NCBI RefSeq assembly: GCF_000732615.1
Contig: NZ_JPGL01000010.1
Coordinates: forward strand, 124,001 to 188,000
Direction: 5' to 3'
Length of the DNA: 64,000 bases
From: Burkholderia paludis
Lineage (GTDB): Bacteria > Pseudomonadota > Gammaproteobacteria > Burkholderiales > Burkholderiaceae
The notes beneath the pieces were generated by a model that saw only the letters and a list, made by a program, of their open reading frames with translations, ran no database searches and had not been told where the DNA came from. Shown here piece by piece: positions 8,294 through 17,021 of this stretch (position 1 is the first letter of the stretch; the number at the start of each line of letters is the position of its first letter). The translations under genes and the position numbers were made by a program.

Positions 8294-9745
8294 TCAAGCC
8301 TGGCGTTTCCCTCGGCCACCGGCCGGCTTGCCACCCGGCTTGCGCGGACCCGCAACAGCCTTGCCGGCGGGCTTGCTGCGCGGCTTTTGCGCGCTGAACG
8401 GACTACCGCTGGACAAACCTGCCCCTTTACCCGCACCCGAGCCCGCCGCCCGCGGCGCCGCAGGCTTGCGTTTGCCTTCCCCGCCTTGCGCACGCGGCTT
8501 CTTGCCGGGCCCCTGCCCGCCGCCCGGCACGGCTTGCGGCACTTTGGGCTTCTTGGGTTTCTTCGGCTTCTTGACGATCTCGCCGGTCGTGCTGGTCTGC
8601 GGCACACGATGTTCGGCTTCAAAGCCCGGCTCTTCCTCACGGCGCAGCGTTTGCCGGATCAGCGCTTCGATCGCGGCCAGTTGCGGCGCCTCGTCGGCAC
8701 ACACCAGGGACACCGCCACCCCGCTCGCGCCTGCACGGCCGGTGCGGCCGATACGGTGCACGTAGTCTTGCGCGACGATCGGCAGATCGACGTTGATCAC
8801 CAGCGGCAAATCGTCGATATCCAGCCCGCGCGCCGCCACGTCGGTGGCGACCAGCATCTGCACGTCGCCGGACTTGAAACGCTCCAGCGCACGCAGGCGC
8901 GCAGGTTGCGGCTTGTCGCCGTGGATGGTGTCGACCGCATAGCCTGCTTCATCCAGCATCGCCGCCAGATAATCCACGCCGTTGCGGGTCTTGACGAACA
9001 CCAGCGCATGGGTCCACTTGTTCTCGGCCACGAGGTGCATGAAGAGGTCGGGCTTGTTCCGTTTGTCGACCGGCACCACCCACTGCTTGATCTTGCTCGC
9101 CGTGACGTTCGGCGGACTGACGCTGATATCGACCGGGTTCTGCAGAATGCCCGCCGCCATCGCGCGGATATCGTCGGTGAACGTAGCGGAGAACAGCAAG
9201 GTCTGGCGCCGGGCGGGCAACGCGGCGAAGACGGCGTTGAGTTCGCGCGCGAAGCCGAGATCCAGCATGCGGTCCGCTTCGTCCAGCACCAGCGCCTGCA
9301 CCTGATCGAACTGCACCGCGTTCTGGCGATTGAGATCCAGCAAGCGGCCCGGCGTCGCGACGAGCACGTCCACGCCCTTGCGCAGCTTCATCATCTGCGG
9401 GTTGATGCTCACGCCGCCATAGGCAGCCAGAAAGCGCAGGTCGAGGCCCTTGCCGTAAGTGACGAAGCTTTGCAGCACCTGCTCCGCCAGTTCACGCGTC
9501 GGCACCAGCACCAGGACGCGCGCGCGGTTGCTGGACACCGCCGGGCCGTGCTGCACCAGGCGCTGCAGCAGCGGCAGCGCGAACCCGGCCGTCTTGCCGG
9601 TGCCGGTCTGCGCCGCGGCCATGACGTCCTTGCCGCCGAGCACGGCGGGAATCGCCTTGGCCTGCACCGGCGTCGGTGTCTGGTAATTGAGATCCTGCAC
9701 ATTACGCAGCAACGGATCGATCAGGCCGAGCGATGCAAAAGACAT
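8294..9745 (-). CDS. rhlE: ATP-dependent RNA helicase RhlE (DEAD-box)
   Basis: A 483-residue protein from ATG 9745 (MSFASLGLIDPLLRNVQDLN). All DEAD-box motifs are visible: Q-motif YQTPTPVQ, Walker A AAQTGTGKT, PTRELA, DEAD as VLDEADRML, SAT as LFSATF, and HRIGRTGRAG. The last 110 residues are a basic Lys/Gly/Pro tail (KKPKKPKKPK and later GKRKPAAPRA), as in RhlE-type helicases where the tail aids RNA binding. It should unwind structured RNA in ribosome assembly or RNA decay. The much longer frame upstream to 10363 is a high-GC artefact; the ATG at 9745 is the family start. Confidence 0.93.
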   Translation of the reverse strand: MSFASLGLIDPLLRNVQDLNYQTPTPVQAKAIPAVLGGKDVMAAAQTGTGKTAGFALPLLQRLVQHGPAVSSNRARVLVLVPTRELAEQVLQSFVTYGKGLDLRFLAAYGGVSINPQMMKLRKGVDVLVATPGRLLDLNRQNAVQFDQVQALVLDEADRMLDLGFARELNAVFAALPARRQTLLFSATFTDDIRAMAAGILQNPVDISVSPPNVTASKIKQWVVPVDKRNKPDLFMHLVAENKWTHALVFVKTRNGVDYLAAMLDEAGYAVDTIHGDKPQPARLRALERFKSGDVQMLVATDVAARGLDIDDLPLVINVDLPIVAQDYVHRIGRTGRAGASGVAVSLVCADEAPQLAAIEALIRQTLRREEEPGFEAEHRVPQTSTTGEIVKKPKKPKKPKVPQAVPGGGQGPGKKPRAQGGEGKRKPAAPRAAGSGAGKGAGLSSGSPFSAQKPRSKPAGKAVAGPRKPGGKPAGGRGKRQA

Positions 9746-10079
9746 GGACGTTTTCCGGGCTAAAACCGTAATTCTAGCGGTTATCACGCCGGTTCCACCA
9801 TGCGGATCGCGGGACGCAAGGGTCTCCGATCGAAGCGGCGTCACCGCGCGCAGCGCCTCGACGCGTTCGAAGCAGCCGATCGACGCGCGTCTCCCCGGCA
9901 CCGGCCTGCGGCCCGCGTCTCGCGCTTCGACACGACGCAGCCGACCATCGACACGAAATGGCCCCCCTCGACCGGCGCCGCTTCGCGCCCTCCGCCGGTC
10001 AGGTGATAAGCTCGATGCCGTCGCATCGCCGCGCACCGGCGCACCTCGAACCCTGACCCTACGACCGCAGCGAGCCCCC
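9746..10079. other. Divergent intergenic region between rhlE and the solute-binding protein gene
   Basis: About 330 bases with no convincing gene. The part beside rhlE is AT-richer (around 9750-9785) and should hold the rhlE promoter. No riboswitch or clear operator was recognised. Confidence 0.5.
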
Positions 10080-10814
10080 ATGTCCCTCTCTCCTTCCGTC
10101 CTTTCCGCGTTCACGCCGACCGGCAAGCTGCGCGCGTCGATCAATCTCGGCAACCCGATCCTGGCGAACCGCGACCCGGCGACCGGCGAACCGTTCGGCG
10201 TATCGATCGACCTCGCGCGTGCATTCGCCGAACGCCTGTCGGCCGAACTGGAACTCGTGGTGTTCGACGCGGCCGGCAAGTCGGTGCAGGCGCTGACCGA
10301 CGAGCGCGCGGATTTCGGCTTCTTCGCGGTCGATCCGCTGCGCGGCGAAACGGTCGCGTTCACCGCGCCGTACGTGCTGATCGAGGGGTTCTATCTCGTG
10401 CGCGACGCGTCGCCGATCCGCACGAACGCGGACGTCGACCAGCCTCACAACCGCGTGACCGTCGGCCAGGGCAGCGCCTACGACCTGTTCCTCACGCGCG
10501 AGCTGAAGGCCGCCCGGATCGTCCGTGCACCGACGTCGCAGGCCGTCGTGCAGACGTTCGTCGACCAGCAGCTGGAAGTGGCGGCCGGCGTGAAGCAGCA
10601 GCTCGAGGCAGACGCGGCGACCACGCCCGGCCTGCGCCTGCTCGACGAACGCTTCATGGTGATCCGGCAGGCGATGGGCGTGCCGAAGAGCCGCGGCGAA
10701 GCGGCCGCGGCGGCACTGAGCGCATTCGTCGAGGACATGAAGGCGTCGGGCTTCGTCGCGGATTCGCTGCGGCGCCACGGCATCAACGGCGCATCCGTCG
10801 CGCCGCCGGCGTGA
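10080..10814 (+). CDS. Family 3 solute-binding protein (no signal peptide)
   Basis: A 244-residue protein with the amino-acid-binding SBP family 3 signature: TGKLRASINLGNPILA at the N-terminus, PFGVSIDLARAFAERL, FGFFAVDPLRGE, FTAPYVLIEGFYLV and later GSAYDLFL. It lacks an export signal: the ATG at 10080 opens directly into the mature domain and the upstream frame adds none. No permease or ATPase gene is nearby. It may bind an amino acid or related ligand, but whether it reaches the periplasm is unclear. Confidence 0.8.
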   Translation: MSLSPSVLSAFTPTGKLRASINLGNPILANRDPATGEPFGVSIDLARAFAERLSAELELVVFDAAGKSVQALTDERADFGFFAVDPLRGETVAFTAPYVLIEGFYLVRDASPIRTNADVDQPHNRVTVGQGSAYDLFLTRELKAARIVRAPTSQAVVQTFVDQQLEVAAGVKQQLEADAATTPGLRLLDERFMVIRQAMGVPKSRGEAAAAALSAFVEDMKASGFVADSLRRHGINGASVAPPA

Positions 10815-11083
10815 TCACGGCCCGCCGCGACAATCGCCCGCGCGGGCTTCACGGTGTCGCCCCGGGACTCACGTAGCCACCCGCGGCGGCCGGCCCGCCG
10901 CGCACTGCCGGCACGAGCCGCACGATGTCGCGGGTCAGGCGCCTGGCCATCCAGCGTCATCGGCATCCCGTGCCGCGAACGTCATGCCGTCGCGGCACCG
11001 CACAACGCAAATTCAGCCGCACGTGCTGGATGGCGCCGGCATGCCGACGCGATCCTCGACGGGGCGCGCCCTTCACGCACCGC

Positions 11084-12244
11084 CTAAACCGCCTCGAGCA
11101 CCGTCGCGATCCCCTGCCCGCCGCCGATACACTGCGTGGCCAGCGCGTAACGACCGCTGACGCGGCACAGGAGCGTGGCCGCCTTGCCCGTGATCCGCGC
11201 GCCCGTTGCGCCGAGCGGATGGCCGAGCGCGATCGCGCCACCGTCGATGTTGGTTCGCTCGGGATCGATGCCGAGCTCGCGCATGCAGGCGATCGCTTGC
11301 GACGCAAAGGCTTCGTTGATTTCGATCACGTCCATGTCCTCGATGCGCAAGCCGGCACGCGCAAGCGCCTTGCGCGTCGCGTGCACCGGCCCCATCCCCA
11401 TGATTTCCGGTTCGAGGCCCGCGATCGCGGTCGACCTGATGCGGGCGAGCACGTCGAGCCCATGCTGCCGGGCGAATGCCTCCGACGTGACGAGGACGGC
11501 AACGGCGCCGTCGGTCAAAGGCGACGCGGTACCGGCCGTGACGGTTCCGCCTTCCCCGAACGCGGGTTTCAGCGCGGCCAGCCCTTCGAGCGACGTCTGC
11601 GGGCGCAGGCAGCGGTCGCGATCGATCATGGTGCCGTCGGGCGTGACGACGGGCACGAGTTCGTCGTCCAGACGCCCCTCGGCCTGCGCGCGTGCGGCCT
11701 TGCGCTGCGACTCGACCGCGAACGCGTCCTGCTCCTCGCGCGAAATGTTCCAGCCGGCCGCGACGTTCTCGGCCGTGATGCCCATCGGCGTGTACGCGTG
11801 GGTCGGAACCTCCGCATCGGGATGTTCCGGCGACGCGAATCGCGGGTTCGGCGACGCCGACAGGCCGCCTTGCGGCACCATCGTCATGCTCTCGACCCCT
11901 GCCGCGATGAACGCTTCGCCGGCCCCGATCGCGATTTGCCCGGCCGCCATGTGGATCGCATACATCGACGAGCCGCAGAAGCGGTTCACGGTCGCCCCGC
12001 CGATCCGGACGGGCAGTCCCGCGAGCAGCAATGCGATGCGTGCGACGTTGTCGCCCTGGGCCCCCTCGGGATAGGCGCATCCCATCAGCACATCCTCGAT
12101 CAGGTGCGGATCGATTCCGCTGCGCCGGACCAGTTCGGCCAGCGCGACGGCGGCCAGATCGTCGGGACGCGCGGCGTGCAGGGGTCCCTTGCGGGCAAAC
12201 GCGAAAGGCGTGCGGACGTAACCCGCGATGACGGTACGATTCAT
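11084..12244 (-). CDS. Thiolase family protein (acetyl-CoA acyltransferase)
   Basis: A 386-residue thiolase from ATG 12244, with GGAGG upstream. The acylated cysteine is Cys90 in VNRFCGSSMYAIH; the second half has NEAFA, GGAIALGHPLGATGAR (catalytic His) and a C-terminal CIGGGQG (second Cys). These are the full set for a degradative or biosynthetic thiolase, which cleaves or condenses acyl-CoA with CoA/acetyl-CoA in the cytoplasm. It is last in a three-gene minus-strand operon after a hydrolase and a MATE pump, 54 bases from the pump gene. The FadA/FadI-like type suggests beta-oxidation, but no FadB partner is present. Confidence 0.9.
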   Translation of the reverse strand: MNRTVIAGYVRTPFAFARKGPLHAARPDDLAAVALAELVRRSGIDPHLIEDVLMGCAYPEGAQGDNVARIALLLAGLPVRIGGATVNRFCGSSMYAIHMAAGQIAIGAGEAFIAAGVESMTMVPQGGLSASPNPRFASPEHPDAEVPTHAYTPMGITAENVAAGWNISREEQDAFAVESQRKAARAQAEGRLDDELVPVVTPDGTMIDRDRCLRPQTSLEGLAALKPAFGEGGTVTAGTASPLTDGAVAVLVTSEAFARQHGLDVLARIRSTAIAGLEPEIMGMGPVHATRKALARAGLRIEDMDVIEINEAFASQAIACMRELGIDPERTNIDGGAIALGHPLGATGARITGKAATLLCRVSGRYALATQCIGGGQGIATVLEAV

Positions 12245-12298
12245 TTCAGCATCCTCCAAATGAGGCCGGCCGGTAACGGCGCGCCAGTGCGCGCGCCG

Positions 12299-13678
12299 TC
12301 ACACCTCGACCCGGGTCCAGATACGTTTGGGCACCATCGTGGCCGCGCACACCAGCGCCGAGCCGACCGTCCCCGCCGCGACGAACGCGGAGAGCGTCCC
12401 CATGCCGCCGCCCAGCTGATTGACGGCCAGCCAGCCGCCTCCGGCCGCAATGCACAGGCGGGCCGTGCCGCCCAGGATCGTCCAGAACGGACGGCCGATA
12501 CCCTGCGCGGCGAACGAGAGGATGAAAGACACGCCGACCAGGCCGTAGAGCGGCGCGATGGTCGTCAGGTAAAGCCCGCCGAAACGGGTCGCGGCCGCGT
12601 CATGCGTGAACAGCCCCAGCCAGACGGGCGGATGAATGGCGACGACCAGCCCGATGACCTGCGTGAAGCCGGCGCCCATCGCAATGCCGAGCCATGTGGC
12701 GCGCCGGGCGCGCGCGACGTCGCCCGCGCCCATGCACGTCCCGACGACGGTCAGCACGGCGGTGCCCATGCCGAACAGCAGCGGTATCAGCACGTAGTCG
12801 AGTCGCGACGCGATGCCGTAGCCGGCCAGCGCGGCCTGGCCGAAACGCCCGACCACCGCGGTCAGCAATACGACCATCAGGTTCAGTTGCAGCGCGCCGA
12901 TCGACGAGAGCGCGCCGACCCGGAGAATGTCCGCGAAGAACCGCCGGTTCAGCGGCGTGCGCGTCAGCATCAACCCGCCGTGCCCGCGGGCCATGTAGAC
13001 CAGCAGCACGACCGCGGCGACGCTGTAATAGAGAGACACCGCTATCCCCGCTCCGGCGATGCCGAGGCCCGGCACGGCGCCCACGCCGAAGATCAGCAAC
13101 GGCGAAAGCGGAATCAGCACCAGTGCGCCGGCAAAGGTCGTGATCGCGGGAATCCTGACGTTGCCGCTGCCTCGCAAGGCCGCGCACAGCAGGTTGACGA
13201 TCCAGATCGGGATCGCGCCGGCGAATACGTAGTTCGAATAGGTCACCGCCGCGGCAAGCCCCGGCCCCCGGCCGCCGAGCGCGGCATACAGCGCGGGGCC
13301 GCACCACCACGCCCCGATCGTGAACAGGCAGCCGAGCACGACGGCCACGACGACCGCATGCAGGACGAGCGCATCCGCTTCGCGCCGCTTGCCGCCGCCG
13401 ATCGCGCGCGCCACGGCGGACGCCACGCCGCCGCCGATACCGCCGTTGGACATCATCGTCATCAACATCGAGACCGGGAAGACGAGCGACACGCCGACCA
13501 GCGAATTGGTGCCGAGAAAACTCACGTACCACGTCTCCAGCACGCCGACGAACGTCTGGGCGATCAGGACGACGATGGTGGTGAGCCCGAGCGACAGCAG
13601 GGTTCGAAACAGCGGGCCGCCCAGAATGCGGGCGCGACGCAGCGCGCCGGCATCGGGCCTGGTGGCAGTCTGATTCAT
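12299..13678 (-). CDS. MATE-family multidrug efflux transporter
   Basis: A 459-residue, very hydrophobic protein with about 12 membrane helices in two similar halves, starting MNQTATRPDAGALRRARILG. Segments such as LGLTTIVVLIAQTFVGVLET, VGVSLVFPVSMLM and IGGGVASAVARAIGGG match MATE proteins, which export organic cations and drugs in exchange for Na+ or H+. Its ATG overlaps the stop of the preceding hydrolase gene (ATGA), so translation is probably coupled. Confidence 0.88.
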   Translation of the reverse strand: MNQTATRPDAGALRRARILGGPLFRTLLSLGLTTIVVLIAQTFVGVLETWYVSFLGTNSLVGVSLVFPVSMLMTMMSNGGIGGGVASAVARAIGGGKRREADALVLHAVVVAVVLGCLFTIGAWWCGPALYAALGGRGPGLAAAVTYSNYVFAGAIPIWIVNLLCAALRGSGNVRIPAITTFAGALVLIPLSPLLIFGVGAVPGLGIAGAGIAVSLYYSVAAVVLLVYMARGHGGLMLTRTPLNRRFFADILRVGALSSIGALQLNLMVVLLTAVVGRFGQAALAGYGIASRLDYVLIPLLFGMGTAVLTVVGTCMGAGDVARARRATWLGIAMGAGFTQVIGLVVAIHPPVWLGLFTHDAAATRFGGLYLTTIAPLYGLVGVSFILSFAAQGIGRPFWTILGGTARLCIAAGGGWLAVNQLGGGMGTLSAFVAAGTVGSALVCAATMVPKRIWTRVEV

Positions 13679-14667
13679 GGGCGCCGTTCCTGTCCCCGGT
13701 TCGACAAGAACGACAGCAACAGCTGATTGACCGCATCGGGCGCTTCCTGCTGTACGAAATGGCCGATTCCGGCGATCAGGTGCTTGCCCGTCAGGTGCGG
13801 CACGTTGCGTTCGAGCGTCTCGTACTCGTCCTTCGCCATCTTCAGCACGCCGTCCAGCTCGCCCGTGATGAAGACCGTGGGCTGGAGGATGCGCGCGCCG
13901 GCCAGGAACGCCGTCAGTTCCCAGTTCCGGTCGAAGTTCCGATACCAGTTGATGCCGCCGCGGAAACCCGACCGCTCGAACTGCGCCGTGAAATAGTCGA
14001 GCGCTTCCGTCGTGAGCCACGCGGGTTGCTCGTCGGGGAACACGAGACTGTCGACGAGGCGGCTGGCTTTGTCGAAACGGGCGAAGCTGGCGTGGCGATG
14101 TTTTTCATTCGCGCGCGCCTGCCCCGACGCCGTATAGAGAATGCCCAGCAACGAGCGTCGGATGTCGGCTTCCAGTTCGCGCTCGATCCGTCCGGGTTCC
14201 TGAAAATACTGCTGATAGAAGTGCTGTTCTTGCGAAAGCAGTTGAAAGCGGACCGCGGGCCGCAGCACCTGGCGCGGCAGGTACGGCACGCTCAGCAACG
14301 CGAGCCTGTCGAACATGTCGGGGCGCAGCAGCGCGGCGGGCGCGACGACCATGGCGCCCCAATCGTGCCCGACGAGCGTCGCGCGCTCTTCCCCGAGCGC
14401 ATGAACCAGGCCGACCAGATCCGCGACGAGGTTCAGGACGTTGTACGACTCGACGGCTTGCGGTGAGTCGGTGTCGCCGTAGCCTCGCTGATCCATCGCG
14501 ACGACCCGGTACCCGGCCCGCGCCAGCGGCTCGATCTGATGACGCCACGAAAACCACGATTCCGGCCACCCGTGACACAGCAGCACGAGCGGCCCGACGC
14601 CCTGCTCCACGTAATGCATGCGAATGCCGTTGGTATGGACGTAGCCATGCTTCCAGTCGTGTCCCAC
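13675..14667 (-). CDS. Alpha/beta hydrolase, epoxide hydrolase-like
   Basis: A 330-residue protein starting at GTG 14667 with an AAGGGGG site upstream. Epoxide hydrolase hallmarks are all present: oxyanion motif HGWPESW (residues 32-38), nucleophile Asp102 in GHDWGA, a lid tyrosine in NWYRNFDRNW, the acid in TGELDGVL and the catalytic His in GIGHFVQQE. The enzyme should open epoxides to diols via an ester intermediate. It heads an operon with a MATE pump and a thiolase, and faces a TetR regulator across a short palindrome, which fits induction by a toxic lipophilic compound. Confidence 0.9.
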   Translation of the reverse strand: MGHDWKHGYVHTNGIRMHYVEQGVGPLVLLCHGWPESWFSWRHQIEPLARAGYRVVAMDQRGYGDTDSPQAVESYNVLNLVADLVGLVHALGEERATLVGHDWGAMVVAPAALLRPDMFDRLALLSVPYLPRQVLRPAVRFQLLSQEQHFYQQYFQEPGRIERELEADIRRSLLGILYTASGQARANEKHRHASFARFDKASRLVDSLVFPDEQPAWLTTEALDYFTAQFERSGFRGGINWYRNFDRNWELTAFLAGARILQPTVFITGELDGVLKMAKDEYETLERNVPHLTGKHLIAGIGHFVQQEAPDAVNQLLLSFLSNRGQERRP

Positions 14668-14708
14668 TTCCGCCCCCTTGGGTCAATAAGAGTATGATCG
14701 ACATCCAA

Positions 14709-14730
14709 TTAGAGTATGGATACACTCTAA
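14709..14730. promoter_or_regulatory. Palindromic operator between hydrolase operon and TetR gene
   Basis: Perfect 7-bp arms TTAGAGT (14709-14715) and ACTCTAA (14724-14730) around an 8-bp centre. A further AGAGTAT half-site copy lies about 20 bases upstream (near 14690). The site is in the short divergent gap, where a TetR regulator normally binds to block both promoters. Confidence 0.65.
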
Positions 14731-14775
14731 GTGTCAACGAAAAGTTTCAAGGCGGCGCTCGGGCGCCGGATCGAC

Positions 14776-15342
14776 ATGAGAAAGTCCAGGGAAGAGGCCA
14801 GCCAGACCCGCAAGCGGATCGTGGAAACAGCGGCGCGGGAGTTGCGCGAGAAGGGCGTGGTGGGCGCCGGGATTGCCGACATCATGTCGGCGGCCGGCCT
14901 CACGCCGGGCGGGTTCTATCGACATTTCGAATCGAAGGACCATCTCGTGGCGGAAGCATGCGACGTCGCCAGTGCGACGCTGTACGAGACGCTCGAGTCG
15001 TTCGTGCAGGGGAAGCCGCCGCGCGACGCGCGCCGGGAGATCGCGGAGCGTTACCTGTCGGTCGCGCACCGCGACAACATGTCGATCGGCTGCCCGTTCG
15101 CGGCGCTGGGCGGCGACATGGCGAGAGCCGATGCGCGCACGCGGCAAGTCGCGACGGAAGGATTCCTGCGTCTCGCGGGTCTCTTTGCGGAACAGCTGGG
15201 GGGCACGGAAGCGAGCAAGCGCGGCAAATCGCTGGCGGCGGCGTCAGCCATGATCGGCGCACTGATGATGTCGCGCGTGGTCGATGACGACGGGCTGTCG
15301 CAGGAGATCCTCGAGGCCGCACGGGACGCGCTGTGCAAATGA
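14776..15342 (+). CDS. TetR/AcrR-family transcriptional regulator
   Basis: From ATG 14776 the product is 188 residues: MRKSREEASQTRKRIVETAA then the HTH GIADIMSAAGLTPGGFYRHF and SKDHLVAEA, the classic TetR_N pattern. The C-terminal ligand domain contains NMSIGCPFAALGGDMARAD, typical of the group found beside oxidoreductase or hydrolase genes. The frame extends upstream to GTG 14731, directly after the operator, but the ATG start gives the usual family N-terminus. It probably represses the divergent hydrolase-MATE-thiolase operon and itself through the 22-bp palindrome. Confidence 0.88.
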   Translation: MRKSREEASQTRKRIVETAARELREKGVVGAGIADIMSAAGLTPGGFYRHFESKDHLVAEACDVASATLYETLESFVQGKPPRDARREIAERYLSVAHRDNMSIGCPFAALGGDMARADARTRQVATEGFLRLAGLFAEQLGGTEASKRGKSLAAASAMIGALMMSRVVDDDGLSQEILEAARDALCK

Positions 15343-15656
15343 TGCGCCGGTGTCCGCGCTCGATGGCCGGAGCGGGGGCACGTGCCGTTCGGGACGGAGT
15401 GCGTGCCGCCGTCGAACGCGGCGACCGGCCCTCCGCGCACGGCGTCGCGGACTGAGCCCGTCCACCCCGCCCGTCATGACGGCGCGGAGTCGCCCGCCCG
15501 CAGCGCAATGCCCGTTCACGCCCCACTCGCGGCCAGTTCTCCGGTCAGCTCGACGATCGTATGCCGCACGGCCGGCGCGCGGCATTGACGGGGGACGTGG
15601 TGGACCAGCACAGGCTCGCGGGCCGGCGCGTGTTCCGCATGCCGGATGCCGGATGC
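15343..15656. other. Intergenic, no gene seen
   Basis: About 310 bases of high-GC sequence between the convergent TetR gene and the aminotransferase gene. Several overlapping open frames exist but none has family features or a ribosome site. Confidence 0.5.
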
Positions 15657-15685
15657 GACACGGCCCGGAAAATCCGGGCCGTGTC
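15657..15685 (-). terminator. Hairpin after the aminotransferase gene
   Basis: A perfect 13-bp stem (GACACGGCCCGGA paired with TCCGGGCCGTGTC) around a 3-base loop, 6 bases past the stop of the minus-strand gene. There is no long U run; it may work from both sides. Confidence 0.65.
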
Positions 15686-15690
15686 GTCGC

Positions 15691-16968
15691 TCAGCGGTTC
15701 GCCGCCAGCGTCTCGGTAATCGCCAGGAATCGCGCGATATCGTCCGGCGCATGGCAATGGAGCGGCGATACGCGTACCGCGCCGCCGATCCCGAACGATT
15801 TCAGCATCCGTCCCGAATACAGGCTCGACGCAACGCGCTCATAGACGATCACGCCATGCTTCTCGTACTCCCGCACCGCTTGCGTCGGTTCGAGGTTCGC
15901 GAAGCCGATCCCGACGATCAGGTCGCGCTTCGTCAGGTCGTCGTGATCCCAGTAGACCTCGACGCCGTCGATCGAGCGCAGCCCGCGACGGCCGCCATAC
16001 CCGTCGAGCAGCGCCGCCAGCAGCGCACGCTCGTGCAGTTCGATCCGGTGCATGCCCTCGACGAACTGCGTGCGCCGATCGTCCGAATCGGAAAAATACC
16101 GGCCGATCCACGTGACGTAATCGACGATCGACGTCACGACCGCGAACTGCGCGGGCGCCGGGCTGCCCAGTTCCCATACACCGCTCTCCTTCGCGGCGAG
16201 CCGGTGATGCGGCAACGCGGCCGCACGCGGCGACAGCCACGAGATGCCGGAGCCACGGCAACCGAAGAACTTGTACGGCGCGAAATTGATGCCGTCGACC
16301 GGCGTGCGCTGCAGGTCGACGACGCCGTGCGGCGCATGCTGGACCGCGTCGACGATGACGAACAGGTCCGGCTTCTTCTCCCGCGCACGCGCGACGATCG
16401 TCTCGATGTCGAATTTTGCGCCGGAGATGTTCGACGCGAACATCACGCTGAGCAGCGCGGTATCGGCGTCGACCAGAGACACGATCGCATCGACGTCCAC
16501 GCCGCCGGTTTCCGGATTGCTCGGCGCGATGCGCAGCGTCTTGCCGGTACGTTCCGCGTAATACGTCATCGCATCGTAGGACGACGGATGCTCGAGCACG
16601 GTCGTCACCGCATTGGCGCCCGGCACGTTCTCCATGATCGCGCGCACCATGTCGAACATCGCGCCCGACGCCGTCAGCGACGCATACACGGTGCCGTCGC
16701 GTGCATTCAGGATCGTTCGCACGTCGTCCTCACCGCGCGACTGGATCGCCTGGAGATCGAGCGCACGCTCATGAATGCGCTCCGGGCAGTCGGGCATTGC
16801 ATCGGTCCACGCGTACGCGTCGACCGCGGCCTTCAGCCGGAACGATCCGCCGGCGTTGTCGAAGAACAGCCGCGCGCGTCCGTCGATATCGCGATCGACG
16901 TGATGAAAGCGCGCCTTGACCTGCTGCATCAACGCGTCGGGAAAAAGTACTCCACGGGGACTGCTCAT
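15691..16968 (-). CDS. Class V aminotransferase (PLP-dependent)
   Basis: A 425-residue protein from ATG 16968, with AGGAG 8 bases upstream. Class V fold features: RLFFDNAGGSF near the start, VLEHPSSYDAMTYYAE, the PLP aspartate region FVIVDAVQHAPHGVVDLQ, and the Schiff-base lysine in FAPYKFFGCRGSGISW. The family covers cysteine desulfurases, isopenicillin-N epimerases and related lyases or transaminases; the DNAGGS start and lack of a NifS/IscS cysteine loop argue against a desulfurase. It lies 53 bases after a dicarboxylate/amino-acid symporter, so it probably processes the imported compound. Confidence 0.85.
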   Translation of the reverse strand: MSSPRGVLFPDALMQQVKARFHHVDRDIDGRARLFFDNAGGSFRLKAAVDAYAWTDAMPDCPERIHERALDLQAIQSRGEDDVRTILNARDGTVYASLTASGAMFDMVRAIMENVPGANAVTTVLEHPSSYDAMTYYAERTGKTLRIAPSNPETGGVDVDAIVSLVDADTALLSVMFASNISGAKFDIETIVARAREKKPDLFVIVDAVQHAPHGVVDLQRTPVDGINFAPYKFFGCRGSGISWLSPRAAALPHHRLAAKESGVWELGSPAPAQFAVVTSIVDYVTWIGRYFSDSDDRRTQFVEGMHRIELHERALLAALLDGYGGRRGLRSIDGVEVYWDHDDLTKRDLIVGIGFANLEPTQAVREYEKHGVIVYERVASSLYSGRMLKSFGIGGAVRVSPLHCHAPDDIARFLAITETLAANR

Positions 16969-17021
16969 CTTCGATACTCCTGTTTGCTTCCGGATGTTGT
17001 GCGATGCCTGCATGGCGACGT

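Noticed and set aside
10925..13726. 933-residue plus-strand frame opposite thiolase and MATE genes
   Set aside because: Antisense artefact of high GC; no motif.
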